Source of the DNA: DAOUJI01 sp965237875
GTDB taxonomy: Bacteria; Chloroflexota; Dehalococcoidia; Lucifugimonadales; JAGWBF01
Direction of reading: 5' to 3'
Length of the DNA stretch: 64,000 bases
Assembly (NCBI GenBank): GCA_965237875.1
Contig: CBDEGP010000001.1
Coordinates: forward strand, 186,001 to 250,000
Program-made: the position numbers and the translations under genes
Notes under the pieces: model-generated
What the model was told of the DNA's origin: nothing
Databases searched by the model: none
What the model saw: the letters and a program-made list of their open reading frames with translations, nothing else
Part shown: piece by piece, positions 16,568 to 25,024 of the stretch
How positions within the stretch are numbered: the stretch's first letter is position 1
How the letters are laid out: every line of letters starts with the position of its first letter

Positions 16568-19111
16568 ATGCTGGACGCTGACACCAAACGGCGCATAGAC
16601 ACAGCCCGCGACATCCTCGTCGGAAAGGTGCCGGACCCCAAGAGCCAGGTCGAGCAGATCACCATCGCCCTCATCTACAAGTTCATGGACGACCTGGACG
16701 CCGAGAGCGAAGAACTGGGCGGGGACCGTAAGTTTTTCGCCGGGGACTTCGCCAGATACCGGTGGCCAAAACTAATGCATCCGGGCCTTGGCGGGTACGA
16801 AACGCTGAACCTGTACGCCGAGGCCATCACCAGGATGCCGGAGAACCCGGGGATCCCGCCGCTGTTCCGGGATATCTTCAACAATGCTTACCTGCCCTAC
16901 CGAGACCCGGAGACTCTGCGAGCGTTTCTCAAGGTCATAGACGGGTTCACCTACGACCACTCGGAGCGGTTGGGCGACGCCTTCGAATACCTGCTTTCGG
17001 TCTTGGGCGCCCAGGGAGACGCCGGTCAGTTTCGCACGCCACGACACATTATCGACTTCATTGTGGCAGTGGTAGACCCTAAGAAGGACGAAAGCGTGCT
17101 GGACCCGGCCTGCGGCACCGCCGGGTTCCTCATATCGGCCTACAAACACATATTGGCGGCCAACACCGACGGCGGCGGCCAGAGCACGCTGACTCCCGAC
17201 GAACGGGGCCGGCTGGCCAACAACTTCAAGGGGTACGACATCTCCCCGGACATGGTGCGCCTCTCACTGGTGAACATGTACCTGCACCGCTTCTCCGTTC
17301 CTAAAGTCTACGAATACGACACCCTCACCAGCGAGGAACGTTGGAACGAGTACGCCGACGTCATATTGGCAAACCCGCCCTTCATGTCTCCGAAAGGCGG
17401 CATCAGACCCCACAACCGCTTTTCCGTGCAGTCCAAGCGCAGCGAGGTCCTGTTTGTAGACTACATGGCTGAGCACCTGACACCCTCCGGCCGCGCTGGC
17501 ATCATCGTGCCCGAGGGAATCATCTTCCAGAGCCAGAACGCCCACAAGCGCCTCCGTAAGATGCTGGTGGAGGACTATCTGGTTGCCGTAGTTTCCCTGC
17601 CTGCGGGCGTTTTCAACCCCTACTCCGGCGTCAAGACCTCCATCCTCATATTAGACAAGGCACTGGCTAAAAAGACGGACCGCATCGCATTCTTCAAGGT
17701 GGAAAACGACGGTTTCGACCTAGGAGCCCAACGGAGGCCGATAGACAAGAACGATCTGCCGGCCGCGGCTCGTGCTCTCCGCGAGTACCTCAAAGGCACG
17801 TCGTCCAGGCAGGACATGATGATTCGGGAAGACCAAGCGGATTACAGCGCAGAATCCGTCGAATCGAGTTCAGGGTCATTAACGCGCATGGTCGAACATG
17901 GCGTCGCCATAATCGCCTCAAAGAGCACGGTCGCCGGGGATGGAGAGTACAACCTAAGCGTGGAGCGGTATCGGGAGCGCGACACCCGCATTACTCGGTA
18001 TCCTGCTGTAGGTCTAGGAAAAGTAGCGGAAGTTATCGCCGGACAATCTCCGCCTGGAGAGTCCTACAACGATGCTGGAATCGGCACACCCTTTTATCAG
18101 GGCAAAACTGAGTTTGGCGAAATGTACATCGGCGAACCAACAAAATGGACTGTCGCGCCACAGCGGATTGCCGATCCGGGCGACATCCTTATGTCGGTTC
18201 GCGCTCCGGTTGGGCCTGTCAACCTTGCAACACAACAAATCTGTATAGGGCGCGGTCTCGCTGCTATTCGACCGGCAAGGGACCAGTTGCTTACAAGCTA
18301 TGCCTTCTACCTTCTGAACAGCTTGGAACCGGAGATAAACGGCAGTGTAGGGGCAGCATTCGCATCAATAAACAAGGGCGATATCGAGAAAATCAGAATC
18401 CCCCTCCCGCCACCGGAGGTGCAGCGGGAAATCATGGCGGAGATTGAGGGCTACCAGAAGGTCATTGACGGGGCGCGGGCCGTGGTGGAGAACTACCGGC
18501 CGCAGATCGTGGTCGATCCAGAGTGGCCAGTGGTGGCGATTGGGGATGTCTGTCAGATTACACGTGGCAGATTTTCGCACCGTCCTAGAAATGAATCACG
18601 ATTTTACGGTGGAAAGTATCCATTCATACAAACAGGGGATGTAGCTCGTGCCAATGGTGGAACAATTCCATACACGCAGACCTTGAATGATGAAGGGCTT
18701 GCGATAAGCAGGCTATTTCAACCGCCGGTAGTGGTGGTTACAATAGCCGCGAACATTGGTTCCACTGCAGTCCTTGACTTTCCTTCGTGTTTTCCAGATA
18801 GCATCATCGGTCTGATTCCAAACCAAGAAACAGATGCATGGTTTTTAGAACTCATGATGCGAACTAAGAAGGATTTCCTTAATACGATTGCTCCACAATC
18901 TGCTCAGAAGAATATCAATGTCCAGATTCTTAAGCCTGTCGCAATTCCGCTCCCACCGCTTGCCACACAACAGGCCATCGTTGCCGATATAGAAGCCGAA
19001 CAGGCCCTTGTCGCCGCCAATCGCGAGCTGATCGAACGCATGGAAGGGAAGATTCAGGCGGCCATCGAGCGGGTGTGGGGGAGGGACGAGTCTGTAGTGT
19101 CGGGTGCGTAA
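16568..19111 (+). CDS. Fused type I methyltransferase-specificity protein (HsdM-HsdS)
   Basis: 847 residues in which HsdM and HsdS are one chain. Residues about 1-440 are an N6-adenine methylase: GQFRTPRHIIDFIV, SAM motif DPACGTAGFLISA and catalytic ILANPPFMSP. From about 470 there are two target-recognition domains, the first starting VGLGKVAEVIAGQSPPGES and the second starting VVAIGDVCQITRGRF. Each is followed by a coiled-coil spacer with PLPPPEVQREIMAEIEGYQ and PLPPLATQQAIVADIEAEQ. The TRD segments (about 17.99-18.96 kb) look more AT-rich than the methylase part, as expected if target domains were exchanged. Separate M and S genes are the norm in type I systems, so the fusion is notable. 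Confidence 0.93.
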   Translation: MLDADTKRRIDTARDILVGKVPDPKSQVEQITIALIYKFMDDLDAESEELGGDRKFFAGDFARYRWPKLMHPGLGGYETLNLYAEAITRMPENPGIPPLFRDIFNNAYLPYRDPETLRAFLKVIDGFTYDHSERLGDAFEYLLSVLGAQGDAGQFRTPRHIIDFIVAVVDPKKDESVLDPACGTAGFLISAYKHILAANTDGGGQSTLTPDERGRLANNFKGYDISPDMVRLSLVNMYLHRFSVPKVYEYDTLTSEERWNEYADVILANPPFMSPKGGIRPHNRFSVQSKRSEVLFVDYMAEHLTPSGRAGIIVPEGIIFQSQNAHKRLRKMLVEDYLVAVVSLPAGVFNPYSGVKTSILILDKALAKKTDRIAFFKVENDGFDLGAQRRPIDKNDLPAAARALREYLKGTSSRQDMMIREDQADYSAESVESSSGSLTRMVEHGVAIIASKSTVAGDGEYNLSVERYRERDTRITRYPAVGLGKVAEVIAGQSPPGESYNDAGIGTPFYQGKTEFGEMYIGEPTKWTVAPQRIADPGDILMSVRAPVGPVNLATQQICIGRGLAAIRPARDQLLTSYAFYLLNSLEPEINGSVGAAFASINKGDIEKIRIPLPPPEVQREIMAEIEGYQKVIDGARAVVENYRPQIVVDPEWPVVAIGDVCQITRGRFSHRPRNESRFYGGKYPFIQTGDVARANGGTIPYTQTLNDEGLAISRLFQPPVVVVTIAANIGSTAVLDFPSCFPDSIIGLIPNQETDAWFLELMMRTKKDFLNTIAPQSAQKNINVQILKPVAIPLPPLATQQAIVADIEAEQALVAANRELIERMEGKIQAAIERVWGRDESVVSGA

Positions 19112-19155
19112 GTGATGGATGAAGCCCTTAATTTGTCTGAAGAACAGGAGGAGAG

Positions 19156-19725
19156 ATGGCGCGAATACCCTTGATGACCCGGGAACGGCTCAGTCCAGAG
19201 GACCAGAAATATTGGGACGACATTGCATCCAGCCGGGGGCGCGGCTCCGTCGGAAAGCCCCATGCCCTGATTCTCAACGCTCCCAAGCTGTCGGGGCTGG
19301 TGGGGCCCCTGGGCGCCCACGTGCGGTTCGAGGGGGGCATCCCCAACGAGCTGCGTGAAGTCGCGATACTCACCGTCGCCAAGGAAATCAAGTCCCAGTA
19401 CGAGTTCACCCAGCACGTCCACATGAGCCAGGCGGCCGGAGTCTCCCTGGACACCGTGAACGTCATACGCGACGGGAACCACCCCGACGGACTTCAGGGC
19501 GACGAGGCCATGGTGTCCCGCTTTGTCGTGGAGCTTATGCGCGACCGGAAGGTGTCCGACGCCACGTTCCAGGCGGTCAGGGACAAGTTCGGCGACCAGG
19601 ACACCCTGGAGCTCACCGGGCTCATCGGGTACTACATGGCCCTGGGCAACTTCCTGCAGGTCTTCGAGCTTGAGCTGGACGAGGGCTTGAAGGCCGAGCT
19701 TCCCGACGGCCTCCCCGCGGGGTGA
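19156..19725 (+). CDS. Carboxymuconolactone decarboxylase-family (AhpD-fold) protein
   Basis: 189 residues, all-helical, with the CMD core ELREVAILTVAKEIKSQYEFTQHVHMSQAAGVS (about 63-95; EFTQH is the family ExxxH motif). There is no CxxC, so it is not an AhpD-type peroxidase; it groups with carboxymuconolactone-decarboxylase-like proteins of uncertain reaction. GGAGG precedes the ATG. It follows the restriction genes by 44 bp on the same strand but is functionally closer to the catabolic genes further right. Confidence 0.85.
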   Translation: MARIPLMTRERLSPEDQKYWDDIASSRGRGSVGKPHALILNAPKLSGLVGPLGAHVRFEGGIPNELREVAILTVAKEIKSQYEFTQHVHMSQAAGVSLDTVNVIRDGNHPDGLQGDEAMVSRFVVELMRDRKVSDATFQAVRDKFGDQDTLELTGLIGYYMALGNFLQVFELELDEGLKAELPDGLPAG

Positions 19726-19897
19726 GTCTAAACGAGTCCCACGAGAGAACAACCCTTTCGGTGGAAGAGCGGGCGTCACCCAGTGCTTTATGGTTCTCGT
19801 TTACCCTTGTGGTTCACCGATGAATGCCTAACGGCTTTGTGTATCACGAAACAGGCTTTGGCGACACACAAAGCTCGTTGCGATGAATATATGAACC

Positions 19898-20181
19898 TCA
19901 AAACACATCCCGCCCTTCCGCGATGTTAAGCAAGCTTGCAAAAGCCAGGATCGCGGGACGACGACCACTGGGTTGTCTGAGCACTCTGAGCAAGTCATTA
20001 TCCCTCAGAACACGCAGGATACGATTTGCTGTCGGCTTGCCGATCTCAACCTTGCCGACAAAGTCCGACGCCCGGAATATCGGATTGCTGAATATCCAAT
20101 CAAGCGCCCGGCCACTGTATTGGGAGCGGGTTTTCTCCACAGTCCATTCCCTGAGCTCATAGTAAAGGTCCAGAATGCTCT
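19898..20181 (-). pseudogene. C-terminal fragment of a Fic-family protein
   Basis: The reverse strand encodes about 95 residues ending GRDVF. They include SILDLYYELREWTVEKTRSQ and the winged-helix ASDFVGKVEIGKPTANRILRVL, then the LRQPSGRRPAILAF tail. This is the C-terminal part of Fic/DOC adenylyltransferases (helix after the Fic core, then a DNA-binding-like winged helix). The HPFxxGNGR catalytic domain is missing. The open frame runs on into a dispersed repeat beginning at 20182, which marks where the gene was cut. Confidence 0.7.
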
Positions 20182-20256
20182 GGGCCTTGCCTGAAGCTGG
20201 GGAACGCCCTCGCCCCAGCCCTCTCACAAAGGGAGAGGGGGTTGCGCAAAGGTCTC
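20182..20256. mobile_element. MITE-like element A (left end missing)
   Basis: Starts inside the shared core (GGGCCTTGCCTGAAGCTGGG) and ends GTTGCGCAAAGGTCTC (20241-20256), the same right terminus as the complete copies at 21779-21900 and, inverted, 23207-23329. Its left terminus is replaced by the truncated Fic gene. Confidence 0.6.
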
Positions 20257-20315
20257 AAGGGGGAAGAGGTTTTGCGACAGGGCCCTTTCATTCCCGGAAG
20301 CCGCTGTGGGAGTCT

Positions 20316-20376
20316 GTTCGTGGTGGGCTTGTCGAACCATGAGCGGACGGCCCTTCGACAAGCTCAGGGGGAACGG
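20316..20376. repeat. Dispersed inverted repeat, second copy
   Basis: GTTCGTGGTGGGCTTGTCGA on the left pairs imperfectly with CCCTTCGACAAGCTCAGGGG and GAACGG on the right. It is a diverged copy of the repeat at 10390-10461. The 20257-20506 gap otherwise shows only a promoter. Confidence 0.55.
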
Positions 20377-20460
20377 AAAAGGCGCTGGCATGGAGAAAAT
20401 GAAAAGGCCCTGGGTTTTGCGAAGGGTCCCGCCAGGGGATAGGGGGCATTGTGCGGTTTC

Positions 20461-20489
20461 TCGACAAGGGCCGCGCCTATGACTATAAT
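20461..20489 (+). promoter_or_regulatory. Sigma-70-type promoter for the LLM gene
   Basis: TCGACA (20461-20466, one mismatch to TTGACA) and a perfect TATAAT (20484-20489) are 17 nt apart. A start of transcription near 20496 would give a leader of about 40 nt before the ATG at 20537. Confidence 0.65.
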
Positions 20490-20536
20490 CAGCTAAATCT
20501 AGACCCTTGCTGTCAGTCGGGCTCAGGGAGGCGAGA

Positions 20537-21772
20537 ATGTTTGTCGGATATTTCACGGAACGCCCATACCAGGACCCGGCGTCGGGCTATTTCGGCGCCA
20601 CGGGAAGGCCCATTGCAGACCTGGCCGTAAGCAACGATTCCTATGATGCGGTGATAGGGGCCAACCTCTACAACCGGTACCTGGACGAGAAGATATACGC
20701 TGAGGAGATGGGCTTTGACGGGCTGATGCTCAATGAGCACCACAGCACTCCCTTCTGCATGGGGGGCGCCATGAACGTGGAAGCCTCCATTCTGGCCAGG
20801 GTGACCAGCCGCGCCAAGATATGCCTTCTGGGCAACGTGCTGCCCATTTGGGACGACCCGCTGTGGCTGGTCGAGCAGCTTGCCATGATAGACATGATCT
20901 CCAAGGGCCGTCTGGTGTCCGGCTGGGTGCGGGGCACAGGGCGGGAGAGCGTGGCCCACAACATGTCTCCACCCGACAACTGGGAACGGTTCCAGGAGGC
21001 CCACGAGTTCATCGTTAAGGCATGGTCCGAGCCTGGCCCCTTCAGGTGGGAAGGCAAGCACTACCAGTACCGATACGTCAATCCCTGGGTCCGGCCCTAT
21101 CAGCAGCCCCATCCGCCCATCTGGCTTCCGGGAGTGGTCAGCAGGGACTCCCTGCTGTGGGCGGCCGAGAAGCGCATCCCCTACATAATGCTCTCCACCC
21201 AGCTGGAGGCCACTGGAAAAGCGTTCCAGGAATACCACGACCGGGCCGCAGAGCTTGGCTACCAGTCGGGGTCCCAGAACATCGGCTACCTGTGGAAGGT
21301 CCACGTGGATGAGACCGATGAGCTTGCGGAGGCCGCCGGGAGGAAATACGTACAGGGTCCCAGCAACCCGTTCCTGGCCGGCAACGAGGGCTCCCAGAAC
21401 CCCGCCATCGCCCAACTGCCGGGACTGACGTCGAAGAAGCGTGTGCTGCCCACCCAGAACGTCGCCACGGCGGCGCGGGGCGGCGTCTACTCCACGTCCT
21501 ACGAGTCCCAGGTCGAGGGCTACCAGATTGTCACGGGAACGCCGGACACGGTGATTCCCAAGATACGCCACGTCCTGGAGTACCTGCGCCCCGGCAGCGT
21601 CTTCTTCTGGGACGGCGACGGAGCTATGGACCACGACGATGCAATGCGCAGCCTCCGGCTTATGGGCCAGGAAGTGCTTCCCGCCGTGCGCGAGATGGCC
21701 GAGGAGCTGGAGCTTGCCGGTCCGTTCGAGGTGGACCCGGCCACGGGCAAGCGCTTCGACGACCCTCAGTAG
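20537..21772 (+). CDS. LLM-class flavin-dependent oxidoreductase, long form
   Basis: 411 residues from the ATG at 20537, which is preferred to an upstream in-frame TTG because GGGAGG lies 5-6 nt before it and MFVGYFTERP is a proper first barrel strand. Luciferase-family motifs are AEEMGFDGLMLNEHHSTPF (about 52-70), LLGNVLPIWDDPLWLVEQLAMIDMIS and VSGWVRGTGRES at the flavin phosphate site, then PYQQPHPPIWLPG. It is distinct from the other two LLM proteins in having the SGW-RGTG form. It lies upstream of a CoA-transferase and a ThDP enzyme on the same strand, so a role in oxidising a carboxylic substrate that is then activated as a CoA ester is plausible but unproven. Confidence 0.9.
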   Translation: MFVGYFTERPYQDPASGYFGATGRPIADLAVSNDSYDAVIGANLYNRYLDEKIYAEEMGFDGLMLNEHHSTPFCMGGAMNVEASILARVTSRAKICLLGNVLPIWDDPLWLVEQLAMIDMISKGRLVSGWVRGTGRESVAHNMSPPDNWERFQEAHEFIVKAWSEPGPFRWEGKHYQYRYVNPWVRPYQQPHPPIWLPGVVSRDSLLWAAEKRIPYIMLSTQLEATGKAFQEYHDRAAELGYQSGSQNIGYLWKVHVDETDELAEAAGRKYVQGPSNPFLAGNEGSQNPAIAQLPGLTSKKRVLPTQNVATAARGGVYSTSYESQVEGYQIVTGTPDTVIPKIRHVLEYLRPGSVFFWDGDGAMDHDDAMRSLRLMGQEVLPAVREMAEELELAGPFEVDPATGKRFDDPQ

Positions 21773-21778
21773 TCCAGC

Positions 21779-21900
21779 GAGACCTTTGCAATAACCTCCG
21801 TCATTCCGGCGGAGGCCGGAATCCAGGGCCTCGCCCGAAGCTGGGGAACGCCCTCACCCCAGCCCTCTCCCAAGGGGAGAGAGGGTTACGTAAAGGTTTC
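21779..21900. mobile_element. MITE-like element B, complete
   Basis: Begins GAGACCTTTGCAATAAC (21779-21795) and ends GTTACGTAAAGGTTTC (21885-21900), imperfect terminal inverted repeats of about 16 bp around a 122-bp unit. The interior holds the hairpin ATTCCGGCGGAGGCCGGAAT and the CCCTCACCCC-CCCTCTCCC module. Its interior is the reverse complement of element C (23207-23329). It contains no ORF. Confidence 0.7.
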
Positions 21901-21936
21901 GTCGAGGGAGAGAGGGCCTCGGAACAGGAGCCTTCA

Positions 21937-23181
21937 TTGACTGCAAACGGTGCTGAACAATCGAATGGAGGTCCCCTGCAGGGGATACGGGCGCTGGACT
22001 GGACGATGTGGCAGCTTGGGCCTGTGGCCGCCGAGATGATGGGCGACATGGGCGCCGACGTGATAAAGATAGAGCCTCTGGACGGCGACGCGGGGCGCAA
22101 CCTGCTGCAGGCGACCACAATCCAGGCCAACTTGTCCGCGGGCCGGAACGCCTACTTCGAGTCCAACAACCGCAACAAGAGGGGATTTGCCGTCAACATG
22201 AAGGTCCAGGAGGGACGAGACCTGGTCTACAAGCTGGTCGAGTCCGCCGACGTATTCGTTCAGAACTACCGGGAAGGCGTCGCAGAACGGCTGAGCATGG
22301 ACTACGAGACCCTGCGGAAGATCAACCCTGCGATCATATACGCGTCCGCCTCCGGGTACGGGTCCAAGGGGGATGAGTCCCGCCGTCCCTCCTTTGACGG
22401 CACGGGCCAGGCCCGCAGCGGCCTGATGATGTCGGGGACTCCGTTGGGCAGCGAACCGGTGCGGGTCGGCGGAGGAATCTCGGACCAGGTCGCAGGCATC
22501 ATGCTCTGCCTGGGGGTCCTGGCGGCGCTGGTGTCCCGCTCCAAGAGCGGCAAAGGGCAAATGGTGGAAACGTCCCACCTGTCGGCGAACATGTGGCTCC
22601 AGGGAAGCAGTCTGAACATGAGCCTGATCTCCGGCATGTCCTCAGCGCCCTTCGACCGGAAGTTCCCCGTAAATCCCCTCACCAACACCTACCGGTGCCA
22701 AGACGGGCGTTGGATACAGCTTATGCACATGCAGCCCGACCGGTATTGGCAGGGGTTCGCTGAAGTCCTGGGCATCACGGAGCTGCTGGATGATCCGAAA
22801 TTCGTGAGCATGGCAAGCCGCAGGGAGCACGGAGCCGAGTTGGCCCGGGTCCTGGACGAACGTTTCGCCTCCAAGCCCTACGACGAGTGGGACCGCGCCT
22901 TCAAGGCAAAGGGTGATTTCATCTACGACAAGGTACAGAATCTGTCGGACCTGGCAGACGACCCCCAGGTTATCGCCAACGATTTCATCGTCTCCTTTGA
23001 CCACCCGGTGTTGGGGTCCACCAGGATGTGCAGCCATCCCAACACCTACAGCGAAACCCCTGCGGGCATCTGGAGAGAGGCCCCTGAGCTTGGCCAGCAC
23101 ACGGAGCAGATCATGGTGGACGAGCTGGGCTACACGTGGGACGACGTGGAGAAGTTCAGGGAGGCGGGCGCAATCCTGTAG
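21937..23181 (+). CDS. CaiB/BaiF-family CoA-transferase (class III)
   Basis: 414 residues, standard length. It begins with TTG at 21937 (AGGAG 6 nt upstream) and has LQGIRALDWTMWQLGPVAAEMMGDMGADVIKIE, the family N-terminus, then NNRNKRGFAVNMK and the segment ASGYGSKGDESRRPSFDGTG holding the likely catalytic Asp. The C-terminal domain begins HMQPDRYWQGFAEVLG. Class III enzymes move CoA between acids through a mixed anhydride on that Asp; formyl-CoA:oxalate CoA-transferase is one member. The next two genes code for a ThDP C-C lyase/decarboxylase and a formyl-THF hydrolase-like protein, which makes a formyl- or oxalyl-CoA-linked route worth considering. Confidence 0.92.
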   Translation: MTANGAEQSNGGPLQGIRALDWTMWQLGPVAAEMMGDMGADVIKIEPLDGDAGRNLLQATTIQANLSAGRNAYFESNNRNKRGFAVNMKVQEGRDLVYKLVESADVFVQNYREGVAERLSMDYETLRKINPAIIYASASGYGSKGDESRRPSFDGTGQARSGLMMSGTPLGSEPVRVGGGISDQVAGIMLCLGVLAALVSRSKSGKGQMVETSHLSANMWLQGSSLNMSLISGMSSAPFDRKFPVNPLTNTYRCQDGRWIQLMHMQPDRYWQGFAEVLGITELLDDPKFVSMASRREHGAELARVLDERFASKPYDEWDRAFKAKGDFIYDKVQNLSDLADDPQVIANDFIVSFDHPVLGSTRMCSHPNTYSETPAGIWREAPELGQHTEQIMVDELGYTWDDVEKFREAGAIL

Positions 23182-23206
23182 GGGATGAGTCACCCTCACA
23201 CGTCAA

Positions 23207-23329
23207 GGGACGTTTGCATAACCCCCCTCTCCCTTTAGGAGAGGGATGGGGTGAGGGCGTGTCCCCAGCTTCGGGAAAGGCCCTGGATTCCGGCCTCCGC
23301 CGGAATGACGGAGGTTATGCAAAGGTCTC
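23207..23329. mobile_element. MITE-like element C, complete, inverted relative to B
   Basis: Begins GGGACGTTTGCATAAC (23207-23222) and ends GTTATGCAAAGGTCTC (23314-23329). The interior reads CCCTCTCC, GGGGTGAGGGCG, then TTCCGGCCTCCGCCGGAA, the reverse complement of element B. It separates the CoA-transferase gene from the ThDP enzyme gene. Confidence 0.7.
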
Positions 23330-23371
23330 CTCAATGGAGAGGGGGCAGTCCAAAATCGGAAGGGAGAAAGC

Positions 23372-25015
23372 ATGGCTGAAGTAACGGGAGCCTACCTGGG
23401 CGCCAGGGCGCTCCAACAAGAGGGCGTGGACACCTTCTTCTACATCCTGTCGGCGCCGTTGGTCGCCGACTGCCTTGACCTAGGCATTCGGGGCATTTCC
23501 GTGCGCAACGAAACGGCCGCCGGCATGATGGCCCACGGATACAGCCGGGTCACCGGCAGACCCGGAGTGGTCCTCTCTTCCCATGGCCCTGGGACAGCCA
23601 ACGTGGTCCCTGCGGCGGCCAACGCCATGGCCGACGCCTGCCCGGTGGTGCACTTCGGCGCATCCGCCAACCTGAGAGACCGGCACGTCGAGGTCTTCCA
23701 GGAGATGGACCAGGTGGCCATCATGCGGCCTGTCACCAAATGGGCCCATCAGGCCACCCACACCGAGAAGATTCCCCAGCTGGTCAGCACGGCTTTCCGC
23801 CATGCTCTTGCGCCTCCCCACGGGGCCGTATACGTGGACTTGCCCAACGACATAGTGAACGCCACAGTGGAAGACGTAGACTGGGAGCATTCCTCCCATC
23901 AACCCTCCCATTACCGCACCGAGGCCAGGCCCTTTGGAGACCCGGCGCTGGTAAAGAAGGCCGTAGACCTTCTGTCTAAAGCCGAGAAACCTCTCCTGGT
24001 TACGGGAAGCGGGGTTTTCTGGTCCCAGGCGGCCTCCGAGATGCAGCAGTTCGTCGACGCCACGGGCATTCCCTTCTTCACCACTCCCCAGGGGAGGGGG
24101 GTCATTCCCGAGGACCACAGGCGGTTCTATGGAGGGGCTCGCTCTATGGCCTTCAGGGAGGCCGACACCGTGTTGGTGGTCGGCTCCAGGGCCAACGTGA
24201 TACTCTCCAACCTGCTTCCGCCCCGGTGGAACCCCAACGCCAAGTTCATCGTCGTAAACCTGGACCCGACGGAAATCGGCCATAACGCTCCCGCTCAACT
24301 GAGCATCCTGGGCGATGCAAAGGCCGTGTTCAAGCAGCTCACCGACGAGGCCCAAGGCCGGTTCAATCCCGACGAGGACACTCCCTGGACCAGCGCTTTG
24401 GCTCAACGGGACGCCGTGCGTATGGAGCAAACGGCGGCGGTCATGGACTCCGACGACGTGCCCATACACCCCCTCAGGCTTTGCCGCGAGGTGCGGGACT
24501 TCATCGACCGGGACGCCATCGTCTGCGTGGACGGCCACGAGACCCTGACCTTCGCCCGCCACACCATCCCCACCTACGTTCCCGGACACCGCATCAACGC
24601 AGGCACTCACGGCACCATGGGTGTGGGCTTGCCTTACGGCGTTGCGGCCAAGGCGGCCAAGCCCGACAAGCAGGTGGTGGTCCTCTGCGGCGACGGCTCC
24701 TTTGGCTGGAACGGCATGGAAGTGGACACCATGGTGCGCAACAACCTGCCCGTGCTGGTGGTCATCTGCAACAACGGCAGCATGACCGGCGCCGACGAGC
24801 TGTTCAATCCCCAGAAGCATCTTGGGTTCGAATGCCGGTATGACAAGATCATGGAAGCGGTGGGCGGCTACGGCGAGATGGTGGACCGGCCCGACGAGAT
24901 CAGGCCGGCGCTGGAAAGGGCGGCCGCTTCAGGCAAGCCCGCGGTGGTCAACGTGGTGGTGGACCAGTATGCAAAAGGCCAGACTCGCATAGGCCTGGAC
25001 GAATCCCACCATTAG
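23372..25015 (+). CDS. Thiamine-diphosphate-dependent lyase/decarboxylase (acetolactate synthase superfamily)
   Basis: 547 residues, three-domain ThDP fold. The Pyr domain has SVRNETAAGMMAHGYSRVTGRPGVVLSS, with the Glu that activates the cofactor (about residue 48). The central domain holds ADTVLVVGSRANVILS. The PP domain has HGTMGVGLPYG and the Mg/ThDP motif GDGSFGWNGMEVDTMVRNNLPVLVVICNN (GDG to NN). Family members include acetolactate synthase, benzoylformate decarboxylase, oxalyl-CoA decarboxylase and 2-hydroxyacyl-CoA lyase. The CoA-transferase before it and formyl-THF hydrolase-like gene after it favour one of the last two, but I see no residue that decides. Start: ATG with GGGAG 5 nt upstream. 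Confidence 0.9.
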   Translation: MAEVTGAYLGARALQQEGVDTFFYILSAPLVADCLDLGIRGISVRNETAAGMMAHGYSRVTGRPGVVLSSHGPGTANVVPAAANAMADACPVVHFGASANLRDRHVEVFQEMDQVAIMRPVTKWAHQATHTEKIPQLVSTAFRHALAPPHGAVYVDLPNDIVNATVEDVDWEHSSHQPSHYRTEARPFGDPALVKKAVDLLSKAEKPLLVTGSGVFWSQAASEMQQFVDATGIPFFTTPQGRGVIPEDHRRFYGGARSMAFREADTVLVVGSRANVILSNLLPPRWNPNAKFIVVNLDPTEIGHNAPAQLSILGDAKAVFKQLTDEAQGRFNPDEDTPWTSALAQRDAVRMEQTAAVMDSDDVPIHPLRLCREVRDFIDRDAIVCVDGHETLTFARHTIPTYVPGHRINAGTHGTMGVGLPYGVAAKAAKPDKQVVVLCGDGSFGWNGMEVDTMVRNNLPVLVVICNNGSMTGADELFNPQKHLGFECRYDKIMEAVGGYGEMVDRPDEIRPALERAAASGKPAVVNVVVDQYAKGQTRIGLDESHH

Positions 25016-25024
25016 GAGGGCACA

